NCBI GenBank assembly: GCA_949825025.1
Contig: OX463781.1
Span: 32,873,221-32,937,220, forward strand
DNA length: 64,000 nt
DNA from: Siphlonurus alternatus
Lineage: Eukaryota > Arthropoda > Insecta > Ephemeroptera > Siphlonuridae
Direction: 5' to 3'
The position numbers and the translations under genes were made by a program. Of the stretch, positions 48,480-61,775 are shown one piece after another (position 1 is the first letter of the stretch; each line of letters starts with the position of its first letter). The notes under the pieces are model-generated. The model did no database searches and had not been told where the DNA came from. It saw only the letters and a program-made list of their open reading frames with translations.

Positions 48480-50658
48480 GTATTAAAAATTAAATAAATA
48501 ATGTAACTCGGAAAGTCGACATTAACTTTTACCTTGAACTTCATGAACAATTTTATAACCCCCCCCCCCGATATATAATTATATAATTTTCTAAGATTTT
48601 TCTGCCAGAATATAATATACAATGAACAAAACAGATTTTATTTATTTTCTGGGCGTGCGTGATAGAGGGTGTACGTTCACTATATTAAAATTATAACTGT
48701 GTGATAAAAAAAGTCGCTCGCACTTCCAGAGCTATCGATATATATTTTAACGTTAATTTTCTCTCTTTTGAATTGTTCCCAACCAGGTGTAAAGCTAATC
48801 GCGACTGAACACAGGGGCCGTGGTTCGGAGTGCCACGCCCACTTCTAGCTAATAATGCCCTCTCTTTTGGTCCAGAAATCCTTACAGTAGCAATAGTAAA
48901 TTATATTTACAATATCATACAATAGCAACTTTAAAGTCAAACTTTCATCGTTGAACCAAAATTGAATGTACACTTCGTAACACCACGAACGTTACCCCCG
49001 ATTTTTTGAGGACCACACAGTCAATGAATGCGCGGTGAAACTTACGAGTAGATTGTCGAAATTGACAGTGCCTTTCCTACTCAGAATTGCAAATCTGCAT
49101 TTATGTCGATTGGAGTAGCAGCTCCAGTAACGTTTGTACTGTCCTGAGGTGTTCATTCTAATGGTCCTAAAAATAGGACACAGTTGCAAATAATTTAATA
49201 ATTTTGATAAGATAAAATAACATAAAAAAATAAAACTTTTAAGTTATTCACAAGGTAAACACATTTATAGATAAATTTAAAATAGGTGGAACTTACAAAA
49301 GCAAAATGTTTATTGCTATTTTTTATTTATGTATTTTTAAAGAGATATTTTAAGAGAGCTGATAAGAGTTATATAAGTTATGTTTGCAAACAAGAAGCAT
49401 TTCTTGGTTTACTAACCAAGCCGACTGGAATGATATATATATATATTTTTTTTGCGGGGTAAAAACGTCTAAAGCTTAACAAGTTCTAACTTTTATCAAT
49501 ACTGTTTAAAAAAATACTAGTCTAAAATGTCAATTAATTTGTTTTCATCAGCTGTTTCAGTTTTAAAATGAAAGTTTGCATCCCGAATTTTGACATTTTT
49601 TCCCTTGTAAAATGAAGGATATCATAGACGTCCAACTGGATGACGGCCATATAGGAAATGGAAGGATCCGAGAAATGAAATATAGGAAAGCTGTACTGTT
49701 CCGATTTGATGAAAAACAGCTGATTAGAAACGTTTGCCAGACTGTACGTGTAACGATATAAAACAAGGGCATGACAGTAACATTACTATACCGTTTCGGC
49801 TTTATTGGACGCACTACAGACCTCAATGTGAGGCAACAAGCGCACAAGTAGGCAAATAACCAAACACTTTATCTAAAACACGGCAGCAGCGTAACAAGAG
49901 AGACCGGGCGGCAATCACACGCAGAAAAAAACCCTGCTGCACCAACATCATGTCATATAAGTTTATAATTTATTATGAGTGAAATATTTAAATTTACTGT
50001 ATCTTACAAATGTAGTTTTTACATTTTAGACTGAGAAAAATTCGTTCGAAGTCTTTTCCAATGATACCCCTGCAGAGTTGGGAGTTGAGAGAATAATCTT
50101 CAAAATATATCTATGCACAGATAGTACGCATTACCTGCTTCATAGTCTCCTCTCAAGCGATGAAGCGAGCCAAAGGCTGTATGACTTGCCAGCTTCCGGT
50201 AAGAGATAACCATTTTTTTTTTCAGTGTATGAAAATAAAAAGTCCGAAAATGAATATTATTTATTTACAAGCACTTGATTTTATTTAAACACTCTGAATT
50301 TCAATGTAACGCAGCAAGTTTATTTTCTTTGTAGAGTGCCTATTTTTGCCCAGCGTGCGGAGATTTTGCTGCACTAACTATATATGGCTAGCCGTATAGG
50401 TGGGCCACTACTTCCTGTCAGCTACCACAATAGCCGACTTCGTTCATAGTATTGATGAGAATAATGTGCGTTACCTGCCTACTAAACAGAATTATATTTA
50501 CACTAACAAATGTACAGTGAACAAATTAAAAATTAATAAAAATTAATTCGTTTTACTTTTTTTTTTTTTTTTTTTTTTTAGAATTAAATGATCCCTCTTC
50601 TCTAATTTGTCAACCACACAACAACAACAAAAAGTTTATAATATGTGTAGATAATAAT
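48480..50658. other. Intergenic DNA, downstream of egh
   Basis: AT-rich with scattered GC-richer patches. A 49-codon frame at 49611-49760 (ATGAAGGATATCATAG) and a 36-codon frame on the minus strand around 50090-50205 look coding-like but match nothing I recognise. The egh 3' UTR must begin here. Confidence 0.4.
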
Positions 50659-51231
50659 TTAAACAGTTATTGTTGCCGGCACTTCTTTAGAGACCACATA
50701 AAAGCGGTACTTGTGGCTGCACAGGCCCCATACCACGGCGATATTCTCAATGAACACATTGAACGGGATGGTACACAAGGCCCCGCAGATACACAGCACG
50801 AACCGTAGCGCCCCGAAGCGGTATAGCGAGAAAGATTTCATCACCCCGAACACGTACATGTAGATGTTGACAGCGCCGATGAAGACGCACAGAAAGTCCA
50901 AGACGGGGGGGCAGGGGATGGGGAAGAGGCCTGCCAACACCACGTTGGACGTGCTCAGAGGCATGGTGACCCATGAGTAGCACGACACGGCCAGCAGCAG
51001 CTTGTGGCGCACGGGGATGGACCGGGAGTGCACCACTAGCAGAATACCCTGCATCCATCGCTTGCGTTGCTGAAGGAAGTCCCACAGAGTAAACGGAGAC
51101 TTCTCCCACATCTCGCCTTCCACGAAGTTGAACGTATGACCCTCCTTGAAAGCTCTCATCGCGAAGAAACAGTCCTCAGCCACTGAGCCGTCCGGACCAT
51201 TGTCAAATGACACTTTGCGCTCCGAGGCCAT
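50659..51231 (-). CDS. egh: Egghead-type beta-1,4-mannosyltransferase, terminal exon
   Basis: The minus-strand exon begins after an acceptor (TTTCAG) at 51231 and runs 190 codons to the stop at 50659. It is the C-terminal part of a family-2 glycosyltransferase: FDNGPDGSVAEDCFFAM carries the late acidic ED motif, GEMWEKSPFT follows, and QQRKRWMQG is the QxxRW acceptor-site motif. Several membrane segments come next (AVSCYSWVTMPL, FLCVFIGAVNIYMYVFGV, CICGALCTIPFNVF). These blocks are characteristic of egghead, the Golgi/ER membrane enzyme that adds mannose to glucosylceramide, the first arthro-series step, in protostome glycosphingolipid synthesis. The apparent Met at the exon start is internal. 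The N-terminal half is not in 51232-64000 as far as I can see, so the preceding intron is over 12 kb. Confidence 0.93.
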   Translation of the reverse strand: MASERKVSFDNGPDGSVAEDCFFAMRAFKEGHTFNFVEGEMWEKSPFTLWDFLQQRKRWMQGILLVVHSRSIPVRHKLLLAVSCYSWVTMPLSTSNVVLAGLFPIPCPPVLDFLCVFIGAVNIYMYVFGVMKSFSLYRFGALRFVLCICGALCTIPFNVFIENIAVVWGLCSHKYRFYVVSKEVPATITV

Positions 51232-51302
51232 CTGAAACACAAAAAGACCACGTTAGTGATGGCATCTGTCTGATATATAAAACTGAGGGTATATAAGGTG
51301 TA

Positions 51303-51395
51303 TAAAGCCGGTGTTATACGATACAATTTTGCATACAAATTACAAGAAACTGTCATCTCCATTCAAACAAATCGAGCAAAAACTGTTACAATTTT
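51303..51395. mobile_element. Fragment of a GCCGGTATTACAC-family MITE
   Basis: AAAGCCGGTGTTATACGATA and TGCATACAAATTACAAGAAA match the left half of 62139-62297. The right half is absent. It lies just inside the intron upstream of the egh terminal exon. Confidence 0.6.
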
Positions 51396-52338
51396 TTTTT
51401 TGTTTAATTAAATAGAATACATTCAATAAATAGTATAAAGATAAAGTATAAATACAGCAACAAGTACTGATTCTGCAAATTGGTAATCCGTTTTCTATAA
51501 CGATATAATAATATATTATGTTTGATGAAAATTCTATATTATAATATTATTATATTGCTTCACGGCGACACCTTTTCAAAACTTTCTCATTAATATATCA
51601 TATAATAATATTTAATACTGATCCACCAGTTAGAATAATTAATTGTAGATGTAGATGCTTGGTGACTCATTTTGGCTGCCGGCAAAAATAAATAAATAAA
51701 ATTACGTAAATCATGTGTAAATGTAACAAAACAAGTTGCATGATAATAAAGAAAAACGGATTACACATCGCTCCCTGCATGCTATACTACAAAACGTGGT
51801 GCTTTAAAAAAAGAAGTATCGCCAATTCAAGGAATCATTGTAATCGAAACTGCTGTTAAATAAGGCTGTAATAGTCAACACAGCTCGAGACGGTACTTAA
51901 GTTGACACGTCACATTTGATCTGTTTGATGGAGTAGATAAATCAGCTGAGAGGCACAAACGAGCTCGGTAGCCCAGAAACGTCTGAGGCAAATCGGCTTT
52001 GGCAGACCGACGTCTTCAGTGTCGAGAAATAGAACAGCTCGGAAGAGCGAGCCAGTGATAAGACCTGCTGACCCTAATAACCAACACTCCGGAGACAAAA
52101 GAGGTGTTGAGGGGAGGGCTGACAATGAGAACACGTTCCATCATGTACCTGTGTCTTAATCTATTATTATCGAATACTTTCCAGAGATCACTATGTAATG
52201 CATTTATAGTAATACAAATTGCAATGTCAAAAGAAAAGAGATTCAAGCTATTATTTATAATTATAATTATTGAATTTTTTATTTCAATTAAGTTGGCATG
52301 GGATGTCAACAGAATTAATGCATGCATGCACAACTTGA

Positions 52339-52378
52339 TGGGGGGGGGGGGGGAGGGGGAGGGGGAGGGGGAGGGAGA
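52339..52378 (+). repeat. G-quadruplex-prone G tract
   Basis: A run of ~14 G followed by four GGGGGA-type units on the plus strand, which satisfies the G3+N1-7 quadruplex pattern. It lies on the non-template strand relative to egh. Confidence 0.8.
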
Positions 52379-53133
52379 GAAGCTGCAAATTTTTTAAATT
52401 TCAGCATTAAAATTTCACACGTGCAATCTTGCAAATTTTTCGTTCAGGAAAATCATAACAGAGACCTTTTCCACAGGGGATATCCAATTAATTTCTATGT
52501 GACATGTTCGACATAATATATATTATATATATATTATTATATACCATGACTATCACTGTGTGTGTGTTTGCTGCTAGGAAAATGCACGTCACGAACCACC
52601 CCCCTCCTCGAGAAGGTAAATAACCGTCGGTCGATCAAACGCCGCACTGCTGCATGCAGTTACCTCAAATAATTGCCGCCAGATAAGGTAGCAAGTGATT
52701 TAGTGTTTTCATCTGAGCAAAACGTTTATCACGCGCTGTAAAAAGTGGTGCTCATTTTTCCAGTCAACGAGTCATAGCAAGGTCTTATATAGAACGAAAA
52801 TCAATACCGTGCTGACAGAAACTATTCTCTTGTAAACATCTTAATAACGAACATTCAAACAAATAAATATAATATATTTTTATTATATACCTTAGCATTT
52901 TGACATGAATATTTTATTTATTTATTATTTATTCCAAAAAACAGACTACAGGTTAGGTAATCCGATTATATAAAGAATACAATAGTTCATACAAACAAAT
53001 TCTTAGTTAAAATAAAAAACACAGGACGTACAGAAATTATTATACAACTAAAATCTTGGCAACATACAATATACAATACATATAATACAATACATATATA
53101 ATATTTATATTAAATAATTAAGCATGCATTTGA

Positions 53134-53137
<4 letters not shown>

Positions 53138-53212
<75 letters not shown>
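53138..53212. repeat. (TA)n microsatellite
   Basis: About 37 TA units. Confidence 0.95.
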
Positions 53213-53213
<1 letters not shown>

Positions 53214-56200
53214 ATAAAATAAATAAATTAGATTGACAAGCGACCATCAGAAAAGGCATTATGTTATATTATATACTCTATAATAATAAACAAACAAATA
53301 AAAATATACATAAAAAATCCTGGGTTCGTCTGAACGTAATCATGCAGCAGTAGTTTTGTTGCACCACATTCATGAATCATGAATATTATAATAAAAGGAG
53401 TAGTTAACCCCGCGAGATTCCTAAAGGTTAATATAAATAAAGACGAATGATGATGAATAACCTCGGTTCGGCCTTTCACCCCAAGAGCAGAGGGCTATCA
53501 AGAGGGGGCGTGGCCCGGCACGGTGCATCGCAGAAGCGTGCAGACAGCAGAGGGTGAAACCAGTGACGTCACGGGGGGGATTTGCCGCTAAGACGGCTGC
53601 TTGCAACAATCTATTGGAAACGGCAGTTGTCCAAGCATCTTGCAACGATCGATGCTTTACAAAAATACTCGATACTTCTTAAATTATATCTAATTTATAA
53701 AATGTGTGTGTGTGTTCAGAGGGAGCATAGTATATGGACCACAGAGGGAGAAGCACACTAAGACCTCAGCAACACTCTTGTCCAACGAAGCCGTGATTTT
53801 TTTTTTACTGGAGCATGCAGGCGGGGCATGGGATAAGAACTGCTTCAGCTGGGACGTCGAGAACTCTTGAGCAGGGAGACGAGACTTTTGTAATTAGAGT
53901 TGTGCACTGAAAGGCGCTGATTGCTCAGAGATGCCGTAAACATCAACTGGAATGTGGGGCACAATATAGATAAGTGTGCAACAGAGCTAACATCAGCCAC
54001 ACGGACGTCAGTTGTGGCTGATGTTTTAATTTTCGAAGCTATAAAGATTTTTAATCACAGTGCATTCGATAAATTATATTCATTAGAAAGGCATGGTTAT
54101 TTAATATTATAAAAAAAAAAATCTATCTCATGCATGGGTTTATGTCAAATAATATATATTATATAGCACTAACTCAATAAATAATAATAATGCAGTAACA
54201 TTGTTTGAGTGTATTTATATATAATATTTATAAACAATGTAACATAACAAGCACGCCAGAATATTATACAAACAAGAAAATTACATACAGATTGGCGTAC
54301 AATGGCATCAATAATTAATTTGGAAACATGACTGATTTACGCTTGCCAGATGAAATGTATTAGATGATAATTTATTTATTATATTTATTCAGAAAACAGA
54401 CTACAGGTTAGGTAATCCCATATATATAGTACTTACTGTTAGTAGGCTATATAATTACTGTTATAGCAATTTTATTATTTTTCTGAAGTAAGGTTTGTGG
54501 TCTAATGTTTAAGGTTAATTGGAGACACTTCATATACAGTGATTGCCGTTTCAAAATAAAACATTAATGTACAGTTTCCTAAATGTCAGATTTTAGTCCA
54601 GGAAAGTTATGAAAAAATACATAGGGAGGTTGGACAAAATTAGTTACCAGCTGATACTTGGTACACAGTTTACTGGGACCTATCTGAACACACTGTAGAA
54701 AGTTCCGAAAAGTTCCGTGTGGAATAAGGTCAGAATCCGGGTTTGTCCCGGAATTCAAAAAACATTTTTTTCCCACGCGACTAGTTGGCGTAGCGTTTTG
54801 CAAAAAATATCAATTTGAAGCTTCCACTACCAGGCAGTCGGGAAAAATACTCGATTGTGAATAAAATTATTTTATCATATGAATAATTAATTAAAACGCT
54901 AATTAGTATGGTCAAATAAATTTTAAAAATGGAATATCTCCCAAAGTCTTGCATATATCGATTTTGAGTTTATTATCATATTGACAGATCCTTTTATTGT
55001 CAATAGAATGCTTTTTGTTTCATACTCCGAACTTTCATAGATTTTGAGTTACAGCGTGCAGAAGTGCGCAATTCAAGGTCGCGCGTAACTCTACATGGGC
55101 TATAGCAGCCGCGCTACCTCTATAACACAATCGCATTGTATACGACATTTAAACACAATTTCTTGCTTTTTCTCTTTATAAATTTTCAAATTTTCAATGC
55201 AAAAATTAATTTAATTTTCGGGGGTCGGGGGGGGGGGTTGGGGTTGGATTGTGGGGGGGGGAGACAAAAATGTTAATAATGCAACGCCTGTAATATAAAA
55301 TTCATCACACCACGTTTATTTTTCCACCTTCATTATTTTTCATTGTTTCAAAAATTCTGGGGGGAGGGGGGGAGTTGAAGAGAGGAAATTGCAAATATTG
55401 TTCGTTGTCCTCGGTTAATCATAATCTAAATATACAATAAAAATTAACATTTTAACATTTAATTGTAAATCTATTATGTACAAAAAGTCACCCTGATAAT
55501 ACATAATTATAATATAAATTATATTTAATATTAATGTTATGTACATACTCTGCTTGTATTGTATTTTTTTGTCATCCGAGAGTATATTAAAATCAAGTGT
55601 GTTTTTTTCTGTTGTAATCTATAATTAAAACTTGCAGTGCAAGTAATCTGACGCATCCATTAATTGCTACAGTTAATTTTTTAAATTTATTTCATTTGTT
55701 TATGGTATTGTAGTATAAATAAAAGGATTTGCTAATGGTTATGCAAATTTTCATGTTGCTGTTATAAATATTGCTAATTAATTCTTATAATTGAGTGCGA
55801 AAAGTTTGAAGGTAACACGTATTCAGCTGATAGTAACAAGCAATCAAATGGTCACGAAACAAAATCCTCCCCGTGATCCATGTCAGAGCCAATGCCAGCA
55901 AATGCACAGGACCTAGCTGTATGCCATGACAACGTTATAATCAAATATGCTCAAACAGCAAGACGATTATTGTTATTTATTTGGAAATAAAAAACATTTT
56001 TTATGAACTAAACATTAAATATACTTTGACAACGTGCTTTGCAGATATTTTATTGTTTTATATTATATTAATTTAAAATATAGCAGTCAGTTTGACGTTT
56101 TCAGCCATTTCTGTAAATGATCATAATGTCACAAAGTCTTGGTTAGTTTGCACATCTGCACATTCATTGCAACTTTGATTGCAATTGAGCATTTGAGACA

Positions 56201-56332
56201 ATATTAAATAGTTTCAGCTGTCTCAATATGTATAAAACTATAATTAGCAGAGATCTTATAGTGCACATTTGTACAATGTAAGCTATTAGCTAGTATATTA
56301 TATACAGGGGAGAGCCAACTCTGCAACAGAGG

Positions 56333-56492
56333 GCGCGATTCACGAAGCAGTTAGCTAAGCTATAGGTTTCTAACCACGTTTAGCTTAACCACGTTTAACT
56401 AGGTGGTTTAAAATACGTAAAACAAGTATATTTAAACGTGGTTAAGTTAAACGTGGATAGAAACCTGGCTAACTGCTGCGTGAATTGCACCC
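56333..56492. mobile_element. Palindromic MITE in the fold-back spacer
   Basis: GGGCGCGATTCACGAAGCAG mirrors CTGCTGCGTGAATTGCACCC. Inside, AACCACGTTTAGCTTAACC and CGTGGTTAAGTTAAACGTGG form further arms. About 160 bases, non-coding. Confidence 0.8.
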
Positions 56493-57312
56493 AATGTAAC
56501 CTAGTTTATATAAACATATACAATAATATAGACAAATAGCAGACGTCCGTCTGTGTATTACTGAAATTTACTTTTTAATTCACTATAAGTAAAATTAAAA
56601 TATCTCAGAGGTAAATCTTTATTTACCTTGCATTATAGAAAGAATCTGATGGACATATACTATTATATTATTATGTACGATATTAAGGTACGTACAGTAT
56701 AATAAAAAGATTAAATATTACCGTATATATTATTTGTAATTAAAGTAATTTATATAATAATTAATATAATGGATAGTCTGGATAATACATAAAAATATGT
56801 TGCACTTAATTGCAAATATTATCAATTTATAAGACCATTTGCAACCCTCTCCCCCATATATCCCTCCCCATTGACTCCCCAACTCCCCCCCCCCCGAATT
56901 TTTGAAACAATGAAAAATAATGAAGGTGGAAAAATAAACGTGGTGTGATGACTTTTATATTACAGGCGTTGCATTATTAACATTTTTGTCTCCCCCCCCC
57001 CCACACAATCCAACCCCAACCCCCCCCCCCCGACCCCCGAAAATTAAATTAATTTTTGCATTGAAAATTTGAAAATTTATAAAGAGAAAAAGCAAGAAAT
57101 TGTGTTTAAATGTCGTATACAATGCGATTGTGTTATAGAGGTAGCGCGGCTGCTATAGCCCATGTAGAGTTATACGCGCGACCTTGAATTGCGCACTTCT
57201 GCATGCTGTAACTCAAAATCTATGAAAGTTCGGAGTATGAAACAAAAAGCATTCTATTGACCATAAAAGGATCTGTCAATATGATAATAAACTCAAAATC
57301 GATATATGCAAG

Positions 57313-57778
57313 CAGGGGCGTAGACAAGGGGGGGGTTTTGGGTGTTATAACACCCCCCTTGAGAGCTGAACCTTAGTAAATTTTGAGGGAAAAATAACAA
57401 AAAATGGTACTCGACGGATACGATTAAGATAAAATTTTATGAAAAATTTTCTTAAAAAAAAAAAACTTTAAAAATTCATATCCTCGAAACACATAGAAAA
57501 TAGTGAAAATACATCTTTAATTTATTTAAAATCCATCTACAGTATTATGATTACTTAAGTATGCTATAATTCTATTATTTAATTCCAATGTGCTTTTTTG
57601 CTTTTTTCGTCATCGATAATATATAACATCTAGTCTACGGAATAAAAAAAAACTAACTATTATTATAATTATATTATGTAGTATTCATTATTAAGTTATT
57701 TATGTTTTTGTAGACAACAATTTAAAAATATAAAAAAATGTTGAAAACATTCCCCGCATGATGTTCAGCATAAAGCTA

Positions 57779-57838
<60 letters not shown>

Positions 57839-58483
57839 TTATTATTTTTTAATTAATTATATATTATAGGTATATATTACATCTTACAATTAATTGCCAG
57901 TTTTATTGTCTAATGTATAATACTGTACATATCATTTATATCATAATACATATAATTTATTACCGACGTTAAAAAAATCTGATTTTTTTAATTTGTATAT
58001 TTTTTTATAAGAAAAAGTAGTGACAAAAATATTGTAACTACTGTACATAATTTACGATTTACAAATATAAGAAATTTGCTGCAACTTTTCATCGAAAAAA
58101 ATTAAGTCCACGTACGTCCCTGTTTCAAAAAAATCGCGCATCATGAAACTAATAAAAATTATATAAAAGTGGTTATTGGATGAATTACTTGATTTAACTA
58201 AAATTATTTGTTACTTATTACGTTAGTGCAGCACTTACTGCACGTATTGAAAAGAAATTAAAAAAATGGGGTGCAAAAAAAAATATAAATTTTTGAAAAA
58301 AAATTGCATCAATAATTCTCTATAATAGTATTTTTTCATAATTTTTCCCTAAAAAGGGGGCGTGTCCTTAAAAAAAATCGCGCCTGCGGCGAGCAATTGG
58401 GGGGCTACGCCCCCCAAACCCCCCAGTGGGCTGTTCTCAATCTTGAAGAACCCCCCCTTGGACATATCCTGGCTACGCCACTG
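57313..58483. mobile_element. hAT-like non-autonomous element, 1171 bp
   Basis: Ends CAGGGGCGTAGACAAGGGGG and CCTGGCTACGCCACTG, with a perfect 8-bp duplication TATGCAAG at 57305-57312 and 58484-58491. It interrupts the right arm of the fold-back element, whose uninterrupted counterpart is at about 54940. The interior is AT-rich with a (TA)n array (57784-57833) and a GC-rich module at 58340-58440 shared with 6121-6195. Confidence 0.92.
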
Positions 58484-58850
58484 TATGCAAGACTTTGGGA
58501 GATATTCCATTTTTAAATTTTATTTGACCATACTAATTAGCGTTTTAATTAATTATTCATATGATAAAATAATTTTATTCACAATCGAGTATTTTTCCCG
58601 ACTGCCTGGTAGTGGAAGCTTCAAATTGATATTTTTTGCAAAACGCTACGCCAACTAGTCGCGTGGGAAAAAAATGTTTTTTGAATTCCGGGACAAACCC
58701 GGATTCTGACCTTATTCCACACGGAACTTTTCGGAACTTTCTACAGTGTGTTCAGATAGGTCCCAGTAAACTGTGTACCAAGTATCAGCTGGTAACTAAT
58801 TTTGTCCAACCTATTTCTTAATATTCTTGGACTATTTATACTCCCGGAAA

Positions 58851-61695
58851 AAGCCTGTTTGTGGTAAAACATAATATACATATATTAATACTGTATAAAG
58901 ATCTGAAACTTAGCTCTCCGTTAAGTTCCAGAAAGTTAATGTTCAAACTAAACATATATAATTATACATATAGAATGCTTTCTTCCGGAGCCATCTTAAA
59001 TTTGTTGTGTTGCATGTAGCTGCCCAGCACCGTGGGAATAGAGGCCATGCAGCAGCGGCCATGCAGTAGCAGCGACGCCGGCCGGCGACTCTCGCTTTCG
59101 TTTAGAGACCAGCAACAAGCCGTCCGAGCATTCGAGATACTCGAGTAATGTTGGCGGGACGAACTGGTCAAACGAGTTGCGTGCAGGTGGAAATGACAGA
59201 AGAAAATAATCGCCGACCTTGACTATAGCGTGTCTTCTGCGAGACGAGCGGTAAATCAGTTGCGTTTACGGAAAAAGTAGGATAAGTAGAAGAATGGGTA
59301 TTACTTAGCGGGAAAAATAACCCTGACCTACGACAATCCTGATGCCTCCCACCACAAATTTGCCGGGCGGCAAATTTGATAATGAGTCAAATAATTTCTC
59401 TTTATTACTCTTTCAAAAGTCGACAAAAAAAATGTAAGAAGCACAATAAAATTAAAGTTTATTTTATTATTGTATTTTTTTATAATAATATTTTACTATG
59501 GAAGGAAAATGCATATTTTCTTTAATTTATTAAGTTTTTGCTTTGACTTCATAAGTTTCTGATGCCTAATCAGCTGATATTGTGGAACCCCATTGTGTAG
59601 AGTACCCTTTCTTCTACAATCCTAGGAAAAAGGAGAAAATGACTATAACCCTCGGGATATGCAACATTAATATTACCCCTACTCTGTTTGTGAGCTCTCC
59701 ATCTATACATGGAGAATTTAAAGGATCGTTACAGAAAGTGCTCCCAAAATTACATATCTCTCTTGGAGCTACATGCAGCTTCAACAAATCATTAGGGATA
59801 AAGTTGGTGGTGTATCGAGTTGCACAACTCGGGATAGGACACTCACATTAAGTCAGGATAGCAGAAGAAACGTTCCAGCTGTCCCGAGATGTATTTTATA
59901 CATTTATGCACGAAACTTCAAAGCACAAAATAAGTCATTCATTAATAATATTTCAATATTGTCAACATATGTTAAGCAAGAATAAACGCTTCCCCGCAGT
60001 CATAGAAAAACCTGCATGGCTAGGTTCATTGACAGTTAAATTAGTTATAAAAGACTACAACTGCATCAATATATTAACTCTTATATGAATTGCATCATTG
60101 AGATCAGAAAATGAGCTTGTCGATGTCGAACTTGATTACGTATAATATTATAGTAAACTCCTGTTGTGCATAATGTATAGTCAACACATGAGCTGCTATT
60201 TTTTATTATTAAATAATAATTATTATCTATATTCACACTATGATATTCAAATTATTTTATTTCCGCATGATGATTATTGTCGGACAAATTCCAAATACTA
60301 GGAACAAATAAATAACTTGTAGAGGCAATTAAATCATACAAACTGTAAAAAAAAAAAAAATGCACAACAGAAAATTGGCGAAATTCACATATTATAATAT
60401 GTATATGATTCTCATTATTTGCTGAAAAACTGGAAAAACATGTTTTGCTCACAAAGCAAAATTTTCTCGGGCAGCGAATGTACGAAAACCCACGACCAAC
60501 GACCAAGTAGGCGGCAACAACATCCTGCACGCAACTCATATCGGATTCTTTTTCCTTGTTTGATTATGACGTCATAGTTTAAGTTTCCTCGTTATTTAGT
60601 GGAAATTTCTCATGAACGAACCTAAAACCAGATGCTTGCAAATGCTTCCTCTTATAATGGCGTTCCAACATAAAAACGAGCTAATTAATATCATCAAATA
60701 GTGACAAATAATACTGCTGACAGTGGCAGATAAAATGGACCATTCATATATATAATATATATTTTCTGGTGAAATTTGTACCTCTGCTCACAGCGAAGCT
60801 CACACTTATCCATCATATCCATCATTGACCATCGAGACATGATGGCCGAGGTATTAATTATTGCCGACTTAGCGACTTACAATTTAACGACAGAGCAAAA
60901 AACATTAAATATTATATATATTTTATAACACACTCAACTGAATAAATTATGGTTATTTTGTGTTTTTCTTTCTTTAAACTGCATAATATACTGTATTATG
61001 GAGTATTGACTCAATATTATAGCTCGGAATCGTCAACCCCACGCGGACTTCTCCAACAGTAATCAAGTGTCGAAATACTCGAAATATTGCACGAGATTTG
61101 CGTCGCCAACCATTAACTAACTACTAATTATAACAAAAGTTTCAGATATGAGAGCCATGATGTTACAGGCTTTATCTCGACTGGCGGACATGTATACTCG
61201 CGACCGCAGCCTGGTGACATGTCTGGTCACGAAGGCGCGATAAAATTTACACAATGCCACAAGGAACAAAAGATTTGGCCACGCGCGCGATTTACACAAC
61301 ATTTTGTGGGCGTATCAACTAGAAAATGAATTTCATTCAACGTTGTTTTCTTGTTATTAAATGTTAGACATAAAGTACGCGATGATTTCTGTGGGATTAA
61401 AGGCCAATCGAACTAGTTATATAAATCACAAGATTGAGGCTCGAATAAAAAATACATAATACATTTTGTTCACGGTGATGATTGTCATGAATACATATTA
61501 ATACATCGGGATTCGTTTCTGTTATCTCGTTCGACGAAGCTGAGTCTTTATCAACTGCACTTTCCTCCCCTGTTGGTTCTGTAGAGGCGTGAAAACAGTA
61601 CCAGAACTTTGATCGTATCATGCAACGATGGATTAATTTCTATATATATTGTATAAAATAATAATAATTATTATGCCTTGCAGTTTTGCAATGCA
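58851..61695. other. egh intron or 5' flank (inferred), no exon recognised
   Basis: A GC-richer patch at 58990-59240 and others at 60440-60560 and 61030-61310 could be remote exons or promoter pieces, but no frame matches a family I know. The frame at 59582-59851 (89 codons, plus) is unremarkable. Confidence 0.35.
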
Positions 61696-61696
61696 G

Positions 61697-61774
<78 letters not shown>

Positions 61775-61775
61775 T
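61696..61775. repeat. (TA)n(TG)n microsatellite
   Basis: About 32 TA units followed by seven TG units. Confidence 0.95.

Larger units (their letters stand above)
51396..54587. other. egh intron (inferred): AT-rich, low-complexity
   Basis: Contains a G-tract series at 52339-52378, a (TA)n array at 53138-53212, two copies of CAGACTACAGGTTAGGTAATCC (about 52940 and 54395), and a hairpin at 53988-54026 (ACATCAGCCACA and TGTGGCTGATGT). No exon seen. Confidence 0.4.
54588..58850. mobile_element. Second large fold-back element, ~4.3 kb including an insertion
   Basis: The left arm (54588-55396) and right arm (56835-57304 plus 58492-58850) are reverse complements over ~810 bases once the hAT-like insertion at 57313-58483 is removed. 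Outer parts carry the same short frame in opposite senses (MQNATPTSRVGKKCFLNSG: minus at 54579-54803, plus at 58636-58821). Inner parts carry long G-runs (left) and matching C-runs (right). The 1.44-kb spacer is AT-rich with its own MITE. The outermost ends are not clear-cut. Confidence 0.8.

Noticed and set aside
50090..50205. Minus-strand 36-codon frame (starting MVISYRKLASHTAFGSLHRL) as an exon
   Set aside because: It has an ATG and a possible GT donor but no partner exon or recognised family. Too little support for a gene call.
50747..51109. 120-codon minus-strand frame inside the egh exon
   Set aside because: Out-of-frame shadow of the egh coding sequence.
54579..54803. 74-codon minus-strand frame, repeated on the plus strand at 58636
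   Set aside because: Identical because it lies in the two arms of a fold-back element. It has no recognisable domain and no flanking splice sites that I could defend.
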